In this document: positions 35,464-43,862 of the stretch, piece by piece
Layout of the letters: each line of letters starts with the position of its first letter
How positions within the stretch are numbered: the stretch's first letter is position 1
Assembly: GCA_965223775.1 (NCBI GenBank)
Contig: OZ245021.1
Location: 868,001 to 932,000 of the forward strand
Source of the DNA: JAJDXW01 sp965223775
GTDB lineage: Bacteria > Pseudomonadota > Gammaproteobacteria > HK1
DNA: 64,000 bases
Reading direction: 5' to 3'
The notes under the pieces: generated by a model
The model's database searches: none
The model's input: the letters and a program-made list of their open reading frames with translations, nothing else
What the model was told of the DNA's origin: nothing
Made by a program: the position numbers and the translations under genes

Positions 35464-36141
35464 GTGCGTGAGACCGAGCTCTATCGGCCGGTGAAGGCGT
35501 TCCTCGAGGCGCAGGGTTACGCCGTGAAGGGCGAGGTCGACGGCTGCGATGTAGTCGCGATCCGGGGAGAGGAGCAGACCGTGATCGTCGAGCTGAAGGC
35601 CGGTTTCTCCCTGCCGCTGGTCTTGCAGGGGATTGCGCGGCAGCGCCTCGCGGACGACGTCTATCTCGCGGTTCCGCCGTTTTCTCGCCGCACGGGCCGC
35701 CGGCAGGATGCTCTGTCGCTCTGTCGCCGCCTCGGGCTCGGGCTCCTCACGGTGCGGATCGAGCCGGCGACGTTCGTGGAGGTGCTGCTCGATCCGGCCG
35801 AGTACCGGCCGCGCAAGCGCAAACCCGGGCTCGGACGGCTGCTGCGGGAGTTTCAGCGCCGGGTCGGCGATCCGAACGAGGGCGGTTCGAGCCGGCGCAA
35901 GATCATGACCGCGTACCGGCAGGATGCCCTTCGCTGTGCCTCGCACCTTGGCCTCAACGGCCCGACGAAAGCCGCGCTCGTGGCCGGCGCCGTCGGTGTC
36001 GCCAAGGCCGGGGTCATGATGCGCGCCGATCACTACGGCTGGTTCGAACGCCCGCTCGGGACCCCCCGCGGAGTCTACGGCCTGACGCCGAAGGGCCGGG
36101 CGGCGCTCGAGGAATACGCGGATGTCCTGGCTGCGCTGTAG
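35464..36141 (+). CDS. DUF2161 family PD-(D/E)xK nuclease-like protein
   Basis: 225 residues. The N-terminal nuclease core reads TELYRPVKAFLEAQGYAVKGEVDGCDVVAIRGEEQTVIVELKAGF: Glu, Asp and Glu-x-Lys form the PD-(D/E)xK site. The C-terminal half (MTAYRQDALRCASHLGLNGPTKAALVAGAVGVAKAGVMMRADHYGWFERPLGTPRGVYGLTPKG) resembles a winged helix. The family is annotated as DUF2161 domain proteins; biological role unknown but a DNA or phosphodiester substrate is probable. Start is GTG 35464. Confidence 0.8.
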   Translation: MRETELYRPVKAFLEAQGYAVKGEVDGCDVVAIRGEEQTVIVELKAGFSLPLVLQGIARQRLADDVYLAVPPFSRRTGRRQDALSLCRRLGLGLLTVRIEPATFVEVLLDPAEYRPRKRKPGLGRLLREFQRRVGDPNEGGSSRRKIMTAYRQDALRCASHLGLNGPTKAALVAGAVGVAKAGVMMRADHYGWFERPLGTPRGVYGLTPKGRAALEEYADVLAAL

Positions 36142-36304
36142 CGAACGGGCGGCGGTCCCGGGATGGCCGGCTGCGCCCGGGCTTCTCATCCGAGGGCGGC
36201 ACGAGTTCTGACGGCGCGCGTAAGATCATCGCCATCGGGCGGAGGCGTTGGCCATTGACTTGTGCACCTTACGCATTCATTGTTTGGGTAAGGAGGAACC
36301 GGAT

Positions 36305-36547
36305 ATGATTGTCAAGATCACGTCGAAACGCCAAGTCACGTTTCCGGCGAGGGTGCTGGATGCGTTGGGGGTGGCTCCCGGCGACCAGCTCGAGCTGAAC
36401 GAAGGGCCCGACGGCTTCATTCTGCGAGCGAGACGCGTCGACCATTCCCGCCTGGGAACGTTGCGCAGCAAGATCCCGCCCGGACATCCGCCCTTCGATC
36501 TCGACACATTCCGGAACGAGCCGCATGACCCGGCGCTGCGGGATTGA
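36305..36547 (+). CDS. AbrB/MazE-type (SpoVT fold) antitoxin
   Basis: 80 residues. MIVKITSKRQVTFPARVLDALGVAPGDQLELNEGPDGFILRARR is the swapped-hairpin AbrB/MazE/VapB DNA-binding domain. The tail (PFDLDTFRNEPHDPALRD) binds the toxin. ATG 36305 follows AGGAGGAACC. Its last 23 bases overlap the PIN toxin gene in another frame. TTGACT about 50 bases upstream is a possible -35 box but the -10 is weak. Confidence 0.9.
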   Translation: MIVKITSKRQVTFPARVLDALGVAPGDQLELNEGPDGFILRARRVDHSRLGTLRSKIPPGHPPFDLDTFRNEPHDPALRD

Positions 36548-36920
36548 TACCTCGGTCCTCGTGCGGCTCGTCACCGGAGACCCGGAAGCGGATTTCGACT
36601 ACTGCGTCAGCAGGATAAGCGCTTTGATGGAGGAAGGCGGCGAAGTGTTCGCATCGAATCAGGTCATCGGTGAAGCTTACGTCGCCGTGCAGCACCACTA
36701 CGGGGTGTCCAAGGCTGATGCCCGGGCATCCCTGCTCGACGTGCTGCGCAGCGGTCTGGTTGCCCCGTTGAATGGGCCGTCGGTGATGGTAGCCCTCGAG
36801 GCATCGGGCGGACCGGGCGTATTCGACCGCCTCATCGCCGATGGCTACTCCCGCGAGGGGCTGGAGGTTCTGACGCTGGACCGCAAGATGGCCAATCTGG
36901 CTGACGTGCGCCGGCTGTAG
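36525..36920 (+). CDS. vapC: PIN-domain toxin (VapC family)
   Basis: 131 residues. PIN acidic residues: D8 in CGIDTSVLVRLVTGD, E50 in NQVIGEAYVAVQHHYG, D101 in VFDRLIADGYSREG, and D119 in LTLDRKMANL. Overlaps the antitoxin gene by 23 bases, the standard coupling for VapBC. A complete pair of the AbrB/PIN type. Confidence 0.92.
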   Translation: MTRRCGIDTSVLVRLVTGDPEADFDYCVSRISALMEEGGEVFASNQVIGEAYVAVQHHYGVSKADARASLLDVLRSGLVAPLNGPSVMVALEASGGPGVFDRLIADGYSREGLEVLTLDRKMANLADVRRL

Positions 36921-37103
36921 GCCAGAGACTCCCCCGGGCCGGGACATTCGGCGAGGGGCTCGACTGCATCCTCAGCCTGTTCGCACCGGAGAATCCGAGC
37001 GAACCGGATGGCGCGTGAGCATCGATCCGGGCGGCGGCGGGGAGCCCTTCGCCCGGCCCGGCCCGGCCGCCGCCGCAACGCCGGCCGCTGGACGGGGCCG
37101 GGG

Positions 37104-38354
37104 TCAGCCGAGCAGCATGTTCGCCACGGCGGTCGCGAACACCTGGCAGCCGACGACGAGGTCGTCTTCGCTCGTGTCTTCCTCGAAGGCGTGGCTCACG
37201 CCGCCGATGCTCGGCACGAACATCATCGCGGCCGGCATGTGCCGGGCGAGCACCTGGGCATCGTGGATGGCGGCGCTTGGCATCGCGATCCAGTCCCCGG
37301 GAGCGTGGTGCTCGGCGGCCTGCTCGATGCAGGCACGCAAGCGCCCGTCCATCATCGCCGGGATGGACCGCTTGCCCACCTCGTTCATCCGTACCTCGGC
37401 GCGGCCCCGCGCATCGGCCTCGGCGACGAGGGCGCGGGCGTGCGCTTCCAGACGATCGAGGACCGCTTCGTCCTGATCGCGGAACTGGAGGTGCATCTCT
37501 GCGCGTCCCGGAACGATGCTCTGAACCCCGGGGTCGAGCGCGATCCGGCCGATGGTCCACACGCTCCGCTCGCCCGCGTGCTCCGGAAACGTCTCGTAGA
37601 CCCGGTGGGCCAGCTCGACGAGGGCGTGGCCCGCATCGCGCCGGAGCGCCATCGGGGTGGTGCCGGCGTGGTTCTGCTGGCCCTCGAACGCGACCGTGAA
37701 GTTGCGCGAGCCGACGATGCCGGTGACCGCGCCGATGCGCTTGCCCTGGTGCTCGAGCCACGGACCCTGCTCGATGTGCGCCTCGGCGTAGCCCGCGTAG
37801 CGGCTCGGCTCGCACCGTTCGACGGTCACTCCCTCGAGCCCGGCCTCGCGCAGCGCCTCGCCGAGCGACCTCCCCTCGTCGTTGGCGGCGTCGCGGACCG
37901 CACCTTCCGGTTCCACCTCGCCACAGAACGTCTGGCTGCCGAGGCAGGTGGCAAACGTGCCCTCCTCGTCGATCCAGGAGGCGACGTCGACCGGGAGCCG
38001 GCTCGTCTCCTCGCATTCCGCGAGCGCCCGTGCGACCTCCAGTCCGTAGATGACCCCCATCGCGCCGTCGAGCCAGCCGCCCCGCGGCTGGGTGTCGGTG
38101 TGGGAGCCGATGAGGAGCGCGCGTCCGGGGTTCCGAGAGCGGCCGAACACCGTGCCGACCCCGTCGATTCGGGCGTCGAGCCCCGCCTCGCGCATCCGTT
38201 CGCAGAGCCAGTGGCGCGACTCGATGTCGATGGGGCTGAGCGACTGGCGGACAACACCGATGCCGCAGGCGCCGAACGCGCGGAGCCGCCGGAGATCGCC
38301 GAGCAGGCGATCCGGGTTGATGGTGACGTTGGCGGCGCTTGGCGGAGGGTTCAT
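37104..38354 (-). CDS. M20 family amidase/N-carbamoyl-amino acid hydrolase
   Basis: 416 residues from ATG 38354, normal for the Zn-dependent hydantoinase/carbamoylase (AtzF-like, M20 peptidase) family. Metal-binding motifs: GSHTDTQPRGGWLDGAMGV (His and Asp), the catalytic glutamate pair in SWIDEEGTFATCLGSQTF, GYAEAHIEQGPWLE, and the dimerisation-domain PMALRRDAGHALVELA. It hydrolyses N-carbamoyl or ureido amides. Stops 68 bases from the ThpR start on the other side. HyuA/HyuB and a D-aminoacylase elsewhere in the window show a theme of amide and hydantoin use. Confidence 0.9.
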   Translation of the reverse strand: MNPPPSAANVTINPDRLLGDLRRLRAFGACGIGVVRQSLSPIDIESRHWLCERMREAGLDARIDGVGTVFGRSRNPGRALLIGSHTDTQPRGGWLDGAMGVIYGLEVARALAECEETSRLPVDVASWIDEEGTFATCLGSQTFCGEVEPEGAVRDAANDEGRSLGEALREAGLEGVTVERCEPSRYAGYAEAHIEQGPWLEHQGKRIGAVTGIVGSRNFTVAFEGQQNHAGTTPMALRRDAGHALVELAHRVYETFPEHAGERSVWTIGRIALDPGVQSIVPGRAEMHLQFRDQDEAVLDRLEAHARALVAEADARGRAEVRMNEVGKRSIPAMMDGRLRACIEQAAEHHAPGDWIAMPSAAIHDAQVLARHMPAAMMFVPSIGGVSHAFEEDTSEDDLVVGCQVFATAVANMLLG

Positions 38355-38478
38355 CCCGGCTCCTGCAGTACGATGTTTCGGAATCCATTGTGCCGTCAGG
38401 GGCCACCGTGTCAATTGCCCGCCGCGCCGGGAAACCGGGGCGGTTGCGGACGTGGCCCGAGGCAAGAGGAGAGGAGAG

Positions 38479-39039
38479 GTGCCGCGGCTCTTCGTGGGGC
38501 TCAACTTGCCCGAGACGCTGAAACGAGCCATCGGCGAGCTCCAGGCCGGGCTGCGGGACGCGCGCTGGCTGGAAGGGGACGGCCTTCACCTCACCCTCGC
38601 GTTCATCGGCGAGGTCGACCCTTCGGCCCAGCGCCGGATCGAGGAGGCGTTGGCCGGCGTGGACGCACCCCCGCTCGCGGTCGAGCTGCACGGAATCGGA
38701 TACTTTCCGCACCGCGGCCCTCCCCGGGTGCTGTGGACCGGGGCGTCCCCGGCGGCCGGGCTCGGATCGCTCGCCGCCGCCGTCCGGCGGGCGCTCGCCC
38801 GTGCGGGCTTCCCGCCCGAGCGGCGCAAGTTCGCCCCGCACGTCACCATCGCCCGGTTTCGCCGCCCGCCGCCGCCCGCCCTGCTGGCGGAGTATCTGGG
38901 CGCGTACTCCCTCTTTCGCACCCCCGGCGCCCCGGTCGCTTCGTTCCGTCTGATGTCGAGCGTGTTGCGGCCGTCCGGCGCTCGATACACGCCCGAGGCC
39001 GATTATCCGCTCGCCGGGGAGTCTCCGCCGGTATCGTGA
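38479..39039 (+). CDS. thpR: RNA 2',3'-cyclic phosphodiesterase
   Basis: 186 residues from GTG 38479, preceded by GAGGAGAGG. Two-histidine phosphoesterase fold with paired HxT/x motifs: HLTLAF near residue 38 and HVTIARF near 119. Begins PRLFVGLNLPETLKRAIGEL as in the LigT/ThpR family. It hydrolyses 2',3'-cyclic phosphates on RNA, and can join tRNA halves. The upstream codons extend the frame but do not look like the family. Confidence 0.88.
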   Translation: MPRLFVGLNLPETLKRAIGELQAGLRDARWLEGDGLHLTLAFIGEVDPSAQRRIEEALAGVDAPPLAVELHGIGYFPHRGPPRVLWTGASPAAGLGSLAAAVRRALARAGFPPERRKFAPHVTIARFRRPPPPALLAEYLGAYSLFRTPGAPVASFRLMSSVLRPSGARYTPEADYPLAGESPPVS

Positions 39040-39204
39040 CCGGCCGCGTTGCCCGTGACGGCAGTGCGTCGCGCCCATACCGCCGTCCGGCAGGACTTGG
39101 CCGAGTCCCGCCGGCAAGAGAAAACCGGATTACAATCGGACGCGGTCCGGCAGCATCTCGATCGGCAGTTTCACGGATCGACGAACCAACCCGGAGGCCA
39201 CGTC

Positions 39205-39438
39205 ATGACAACGACATCCTTCGACTCGCTTGCCGCCGCCCGCGAACTCGAAGCGGCGGGCATCGAACGCGCCCAGGCCGAAGCCATCGCCGCGACGATG
39301 CGCACGGCGGCCGGGGCCGACCGTGCCGATCTCGCGACAAGGACCGATCTCGCCGCCCTCGAAGGTCGCCTGTACCGCGCCCTGTGGCTCCAGGGCGCCG
39401 CCCTTGCCGGCCCCATCCTCGCCCCCAAGCTCCTTTGA
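39205..39438 (+). CDS. Small DUF1640-like coiled-coil protein, copy 1
   Basis: 77 residues from ATG 39205 after CCGGAGG. Starts MTTTSFDSLAAARELEAAGIERAQAEAIAATMRTAA, then an LATRTDLAALEGRL heptad segment and a short hydrophobic C-terminus. The N-terminus matches the protein at 46019-46243. The FD..L..AR.LEAAGI..QA.AIA pattern resembles DUF1640 (CCDC90-like) small proteins. Function unknown; a membrane anchor at the C-terminus is possible. Confidence 0.65.
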   Translation: MTTTSFDSLAAARELEAAGIERAQAEAIAATMRTAAGADRADLATRTDLAALEGRLYRALWLQGAALAGPILAPKLL

Positions 39439-39513
39439 CTTGCACCGAGGGTCGGGCCATCCGCACATTTGCCTCGAGGTACGGACGAAGCGCGGTCTCA
39501 AGGAGGAGCGGCG

Positions 39514-40530
39514 GTGCCGCCGGGTGACGTTCGGAACGCCGCCGCCGGCAGTGGCGCCGCCGCCCGCGCCGCGCCGGGCGAGGCCGGCGCCCTGCCGGAC
39601 TGGTTCGCCAACAAGAAGTCCCGCCCCAACCTGATCGTCAGCCGCTGGGTGCCGATCGCGCTCGTCGGGGCACCGGTCCTCGTGCTGTTCGGCATCGTCG
39701 TCTACCCCACCGTGTGGATGTTCTACCACGCGTTCCAGAACACCAACATGATGCGGCTCTTCCGCGGCAACTGGAGCTATGTCGGCTGGGAGAACTTCCA
39801 CACCGTCCTCACCTCCGAACGCTTCTGGGACAGCGTGCAGCATCTGGTCCAGTACCTGGTGTTCGGGGCCTGCCTGCAGGTGCTGCTCGCCACCGTCCTC
39901 GCGCTGACCCTCTACGAGGTGGTCAGGCGGGACTGGATGCGCGTGCTGTTCCTCATCATCCTCGTGCTTCCGATGATGCTGCCGCCGTCGATCGTCGGGG
40001 TGCTGTGGAAATTCCTGCTCACCCCGTCCAACGGGGCGATCAACGCGGCGCTCCTGAATCTCGGCCTCATCGGCGAGCACATCGAGTGGTTCAACTCGGG
40101 CGTATCGCTCTGGTCGATCATCATCGCCGACGTCTGGAACTGGACCGCCCTGCCGCTCCTCATCATCTATTCCGGCCGGGTGTCGCTGCCGCCCGCGGTC
40201 TACGAGGCGGCCCGCGTCGACGGGGCGAGCGGGTGGCTCGTGCTCCGGCGCATCACCCTCCCCATGCTGAAGGAGGTGATCGCGATCGCCTTCATCATCC
40301 GCTTCATGGACGCCTTCAAGTTCGTGGACCTCGTCTACGTCATGACCTCCGGCGGCCCCGCCCAGTCGTCCGAGCTGCCGACCTACATCGCCTTCCAGCG
40401 CGGCATCCGCGAGTTCGAGGTGAGCGAGGCGGCCGCCTACGCGATCATCATCTTCGCGTTCTCCGCCATCCTGATCACCCTGTTCCTTCGCTATCTCAAG
40501 AAGGTCCTGAAGGCGCAGGGCATCGCATGA
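39514..40530 (+). CDS. ABC sugar transporter permease 1
   Basis: 338 residues from GTG 39514 with AGGAGGAG 8 bases upstream. Six transmembrane helices; the binding-protein-dependent EAA loop is YEAARVDGASGWLVLRRITLPMLK near residue 230. Typical of the MalF/UgpA group of CUT1 importers. The cytoplasmic N-terminus (to LIVSRW) is longer and Ala/Gly-rich. First gene of a five-gene importer operon (two permeases, two ATPases, binding protein). Its TGA overlaps the ATG of a 20-codon mini-gene. Confidence 0.9.
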   Translation: MPPGDVRNAAAGSGAAARAAPGEAGALPDWFANKKSRPNLIVSRWVPIALVGAPVLVLFGIVVYPTVWMFYHAFQNTNMMRLFRGNWSYVGWENFHTVLTSERFWDSVQHLVQYLVFGACLQVLLATVLALTLYEVVRRDWMRVLFLIILVLPMMLPPSIVGVLWKFLLTPSNGAINAALLNLGLIGEHIEWFNSGVSLWSIIIADVWNWTALPLLIIYSGRVSLPPAVYEAARVDGASGWLVLRRITLPMLKEVIAIAFIIRFMDAFKFVDLVYVMTSGGPAQSSELPTYIAFQRGIREFEVSEAAAYAIIIFAFSAILITLFLRYLKKVLKAQGIA

Positions 40531-40589
40531 CGGACCTTCGCACGAGCGAGCGGGAGCGGGAACGGGAACGGGAGCGGGAACGGCGGTGA
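40527..40589 (+). CDS. Twenty-codon (Glu-Arg)n mini-gene coupling two permease genes
   Basis: ATG 40527 overlaps the permease 1 stop as ATGA, and its TGA (40587-40589) overlaps the permease 2 GTG start as GTGA. The product is MTDLRTS followed by six Glu-Arg pairs and a final Arg. The repeated part is six GAGCGG/GAACGG units. Gain or loss of a 6-base unit keeps both overlaps, so translation from permease 1 to permease 2 would stay coupled. Whether it is translated is unproven. Confidence 0.5.
   Translation: MTDLRTSERERERERERERR
40548..40583 (+). repeat. Six-unit hexanucleotide tandem repeat (GAGCGG/GAACGG)
   Basis: Six consecutive 6-base units, 40548-40583, ending two bases before the GTG start of permease 2. 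The purine-rich units can also serve as a Shine-Dalgarno-like site. Copy number could vary by slippage. Confidence 0.85.
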
Positions 40590-41425
40590 GCGAGGCGAAC
40601 TACCGGCTGGTCCGCGGGCTGCTCCTCGTGTTCCTGGGGCTGTGGCTCCTCCTCACCCTGTTTCCGTTCTACTGGCAGATCATCACCGCTCTCAAGGACG
40701 CGGCGGAGACCAATCGGACGGTCCCCACCTTCTGGCCGGAGGTGTGGCACCCCAGGAACTTCAAGCTGGTCTTCGCCGAGGCCTCGAACTTCCAGGCCCT
40801 GGTCGACAGCTTCATCATCGCGACCGGCAACACGCTCGCCTCGCTGGTGCTCGGCACGCTCGCCGGCTACGCCTTCGCCCGTTTTCCGCGCCAGGCGGGC
40901 GGCGAGAACCTCGCGTTCTGGATCCTCTCGAACCGCATGTTCCCGCCGGTCGCGGTGCTGATCCCCATGTTCTTCCTGTTCGACGCGACCCCGTGGGGCA
41001 CCGACAGCCACCTGTCGCTCATCATTCTCTACCTGGTCTTCAACATGCCGCTCGCCACCTGGCTCATGATGGTGTTCTTCCGCGACGCGCCGCGCGAGCT
41101 CGAGGAAGCCGCGTACCTCGACGGATACCCTCCCCTCAGGGCGTTCTTCAAGGTGACCCTGCCGCTCGTGCTGCCGGGCATGATCTCGGTTGCGATGCTG
41201 TGCTGGATATTCGCCTGGAACGAGTATCTCTTCGCCAACCTGTTCGTCGGGACGGCGGTGAAAACCTTCACCATCGTCATACCCACCTTCACCCACGGCA
41301 GCCAGACGCTGTGGAACCTCCAGATGGCGTTCAGCCTCATCGCGATGCTGCCGCCGCTCGTGCTGTTCATCGTGCTCCGCCGCTACATGGTTCGGGGCCT
41401 CTCCCTCGGCGTCGTGAAGGGCTAG
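40586..41425 (+). CDS. ABC sugar transporter permease 2
   Basis: 279 residues from GTG 40586. Six transmembrane helices in the MalG/UgpE pattern, with the EAA loop LEEAAYLDGYPPLRAFFKVTLPLVLPG near residue 172. It pairs with permease 1 to form the channel. Translation is probably coupled through the mini-gene at 40527-40589. Followed 21 bases later by the first ATPase gene. Confidence 0.9.
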   Translation: MSEANYRLVRGLLLVFLGLWLLLTLFPFYWQIITALKDAAETNRTVPTFWPEVWHPRNFKLVFAEASNFQALVDSFIIATGNTLASLVLGTLAGYAFARFPRQAGGENLAFWILSNRMFPPVAVLIPMFFLFDATPWGTDSHLSLIILYLVFNMPLATWLMMVFFRDAPRELEEAAYLDGYPPLRAFFKVTLPLVLPGMISVAMLCWIFAWNEYLFANLFVGTAVKTFTIVIPTFTHGSQTLWNLQMAFSLIAMLPPLVLFIVLRRYMVRGLSLGVVKG

Positions 41426-41446
41426 GCGGGGAAGAGGGCCGGGGCG

Positions 41447-42661
41447 GTGGGGGATCTGCGCATCGAGGGCCTGTGCAAGGGTTGGGACTTCCCGGTGATC
41501 GATCGCCTCGACCTCCAGGTGGCGCAAGGCGAGTTCTTCGTCATCGTCGGCCCGAGCGGCATCGGCAAGACCACCCTGCTGCGGCTCGTCGCGGGACTCG
41601 AGCGGTGCGATGCCGGCCGGATCCTGGTCGGCGGCCGGGACGTGACCGGCCTCCCGCCCTACCGGCGGAACGTCGCGATGACCTTCGAGAGCTATGCCCT
41701 CTATCCGCATCTCAGCGTCTTCGAGAACATCGCGAGCCCCTTGCGGGCCCGCAGGCTCTCGCGTTCCGAGATTGAAGCCACCATCGGGCAGGTGACTTCG
41801 ATGCTGCGGATCGACGAGCTGCTGGAGCGCCGCCCCGGGGAAATCTCCGGCGGGCAGAAGCAGCGCACCGCCCTCGCGCGTACCCTGGTAGCGAAACCGG
41901 AGGTCTATCTGCTGGACGAACCGATCAGCCACCTCGACGCGCGCATCCGCCACGAGCTCCGGCAGCAGTTCCACGACCTCGAGGAGTTGCGCCGGGTGGC
42001 CACCCTCTACGTCACCCACGACTATGCGGAGGCATTGTCGCTCGGCGATCGTATCGGGGTGATGGGCGCGGGCGGTCTGGTGCAGGTGGGGACCGCCCGC
42101 GAGATCTTCGAGAAGCCGGGGTCCCTCTTCGTCGCCCAGCACCTCGGCCAGCCCTCGATCAACGTGGTCGACGCGGAGCTCCGGCGCTCGGGGGACGACG
42201 TCCTGCACTGCGTGGCGGCGGGCGACGCCGGACGAGGCGGCGAGGGCTTGACGATCCCGGTGGCCGACGCGCACCGCGAGGCGCTCCTGGCCGGCGGCAC
42301 GTCCATGGTCACCCTCGGGATCCGCCCCCAGTTCGTCTCGGTGCTGGACAACGGCGCCGGGGAAGATGCCCGGACAGCGGCAGGAGATGCGGCCGATCCC
42401 GGCGCAGGCGCAGGACCGGCCCTCGATCCCGGCCGCCACGACGGCGGCGGCGGCGGCGGGCACATATTCGACGCCACCGTGGAACTCTACGAACCGCTCG
42501 GCTCGACCGGTGTCCTCCTCGCCGACGCGGGCGGCGTGCCGCTCACTGCCCTCACCGCGCCCGACCGCACGTTCGACTATGGGAAGCGGGTGAAGCTCCG
42601 GCTGTGTCCCGAGACGGTCCTCTATTTCGATCCGCGAAGCGGCTCGAATCTGGTGCAATAG
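41447..42661 (+). CDS. ABC transporter ATPase 1 (with long C-terminal insertion)
   Basis: 404 residues from GTG 41447. Walker A GPSGIGKTTLL, signature ISGGQKQRTALA, Walker B VYLLDEPISHLD and H-loop VTHDYAEA are intact. The Q-loop position reads VAMTFESYALYPHLSV: Glu replaces the usual Gln. The C-terminal regulatory TOBE-like part carries a low-complexity insertion (about residues 305-340, GAGEDARTAAGDAADPGAG followed by a glycine run). It energises the sugar-type importer; the operon has two different ATPases, which could form a heterodimer. Confidence 0.9.
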   Translation: MGDLRIEGLCKGWDFPVIDRLDLQVAQGEFFVIVGPSGIGKTTLLRLVAGLERCDAGRILVGGRDVTGLPPYRRNVAMTFESYALYPHLSVFENIASPLRARRLSRSEIEATIGQVTSMLRIDELLERRPGEISGGQKQRTALARTLVAKPEVYLLDEPISHLDARIRHELRQQFHDLEELRRVATLYVTHDYAEALSLGDRIGVMGAGGLVQVGTAREIFEKPGSLFVAQHLGQPSINVVDAELRRSGDDVLHCVAAGDAGRGGEGLTIPVADAHREALLAGGTSMVTLGIRPQFVSVLDNGAGEDARTAAGDAADPGAGAGPALDPGRHDGGGGGGHIFDATVELYEPLGSTGVLLADAGGVPLTALTAPDRTFDYGKRVKLRLCPETVLYFDPRSGSNLVQ

Positions 42662-42665
42662 CGAC

Positions 42666-43778
42666 ATGGCATCGGTCAAGCTCACGGGGGTCAACAAGGT
42701 CTACCGCTCGCGCGGGGAAGCGGTGCACGCGGTCAAGGATCTCGACCTTCAAGTCGAAGACGGCGAGTTCGTCGCGCTGCTCGGCCCGTCTGGCTGCGGC
42801 AAGACGTCGACGCTGCGCATGATCGTGGGGCTCGAGGAGATCACGTCGGGCGAGATCGCCTTCGACGGCCGGCGGGTGAACGAGCTGGACCCGCAGCGGC
42901 GCAACGTGGCGATGGCGTTCGAGACCTACGCGCTCTATCCCAACTTCACGGTCGCCGAGAACCTCGCCTTTCCGCTGGAGGTAATGGGGTTGCCCGAAGC
43001 GGACCGGGGCGCGCGGGTGCGGGAGATGGCCGCGATGCTGCGCCTCGATGACATCCTGGATCAGACCCCGGGAGCGCTCTCCGGGGGCCAGCAGCAGCGG
43101 GTAAGCCTCGGCCGCGCGCTCATCCGGGAACCGGCCGCATTCATCCTGGACGAGGTGATGAGTCACATCGACGCCCACCTCAAGTTCCGGATGCTGTTCG
43201 ATCTGAAGCGCATCCACCGGGACCTCGGTCGCACGACCATCTACGTGACCCACGACCAGGTCGAGGCGCTCGCGCTGGCGGATCGGGTGGCCGTCATGAG
43301 CCAGGCGAAGCTCCAGCAGGTGGGGACGCGGAACGATCTCTACCACCGGCCGGCCAATGTCTTCGTCGCCGACTTCATCGGCGAGCCGCCGACCAACTTC
43401 TTCCGCGCGCGCCTGCAATCCTCGAACGGGACGGCGAAGCTCCATGTGGAGGACTCGGACCTCGCGCTCGCGCTCGAGCCCGAGCGCGCCGCGCGCCTCG
43501 CGGAGACGGGCGACGAGCACTTCGTAGCCGGCATCCGCCCGCAGAACCTGCATCTGGGAGGAGGCCGGGACGGCCGCCGGGCGAGCATGGACGCGAAGGT
43601 GACGATCAGCGAGTATCTGGGCGAGCAGGTCATCCTGACCCTCGGCAACGGCGAGAGCGTGTTCCGAGCGCTCGCGCCTCCCGAGACGCGCGCGGCGCGG
43701 GGGGAGTCGGTACGGATGCACTACGCACCGCGGGACGTAATGGTGTTCAGCAAGTCGTCGGAGGAGCTGATCGCCTGA
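42666..43778 (+). CDS. ABC transporter ATPase 2
   Basis: 370 residues. Walker A GPSGCGKTSTL, signature LSGGQQQRVSLG, Walker B FILDEVMSHIDAHL and H-loop VTHDQVEA are present. The Q-loop reads VAMAFETYALYPNFTV, again Glu instead of Gln. The D-loop is SHIDAHL, not the usual SNLDA. The C-terminal TOBE domain (HFVAGIRPQNLHLG; ISEYLGEQVILTLGNGE) is standard. Starts 4 bases after ATPase 1 ends, so the two are probably made together and work as a pair. Confidence 0.9.
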   Translation: MASVKLTGVNKVYRSRGEAVHAVKDLDLQVEDGEFVALLGPSGCGKTSTLRMIVGLEEITSGEIAFDGRRVNELDPQRRNVAMAFETYALYPNFTVAENLAFPLEVMGLPEADRGARVREMAAMLRLDDILDQTPGALSGGQQQRVSLGRALIREPAAFILDEVMSHIDAHLKFRMLFDLKRIHRDLGRTTIYVTHDQVEALALADRVAVMSQAKLQQVGTRNDLYHRPANVFVADFIGEPPTNFFRARLQSSNGTAKLHVEDSDLALALEPERAARLAETGDEHFVAGIRPQNLHLGGGRDGRRASMDAKVTISEYLGEQVILTLGNGESVFRALAPPETRAARGESVRMHYAPRDVMVFSKSSEELIA

Positions 43779-43862
43779 GTGACGGGCGGCGGGCCGCGGT
43801 GGCCCGGCGCGCAATCCCGGGCGCGGCGCGAACGCGCCCCGAACGAAGAAGGAGAAATGTAC

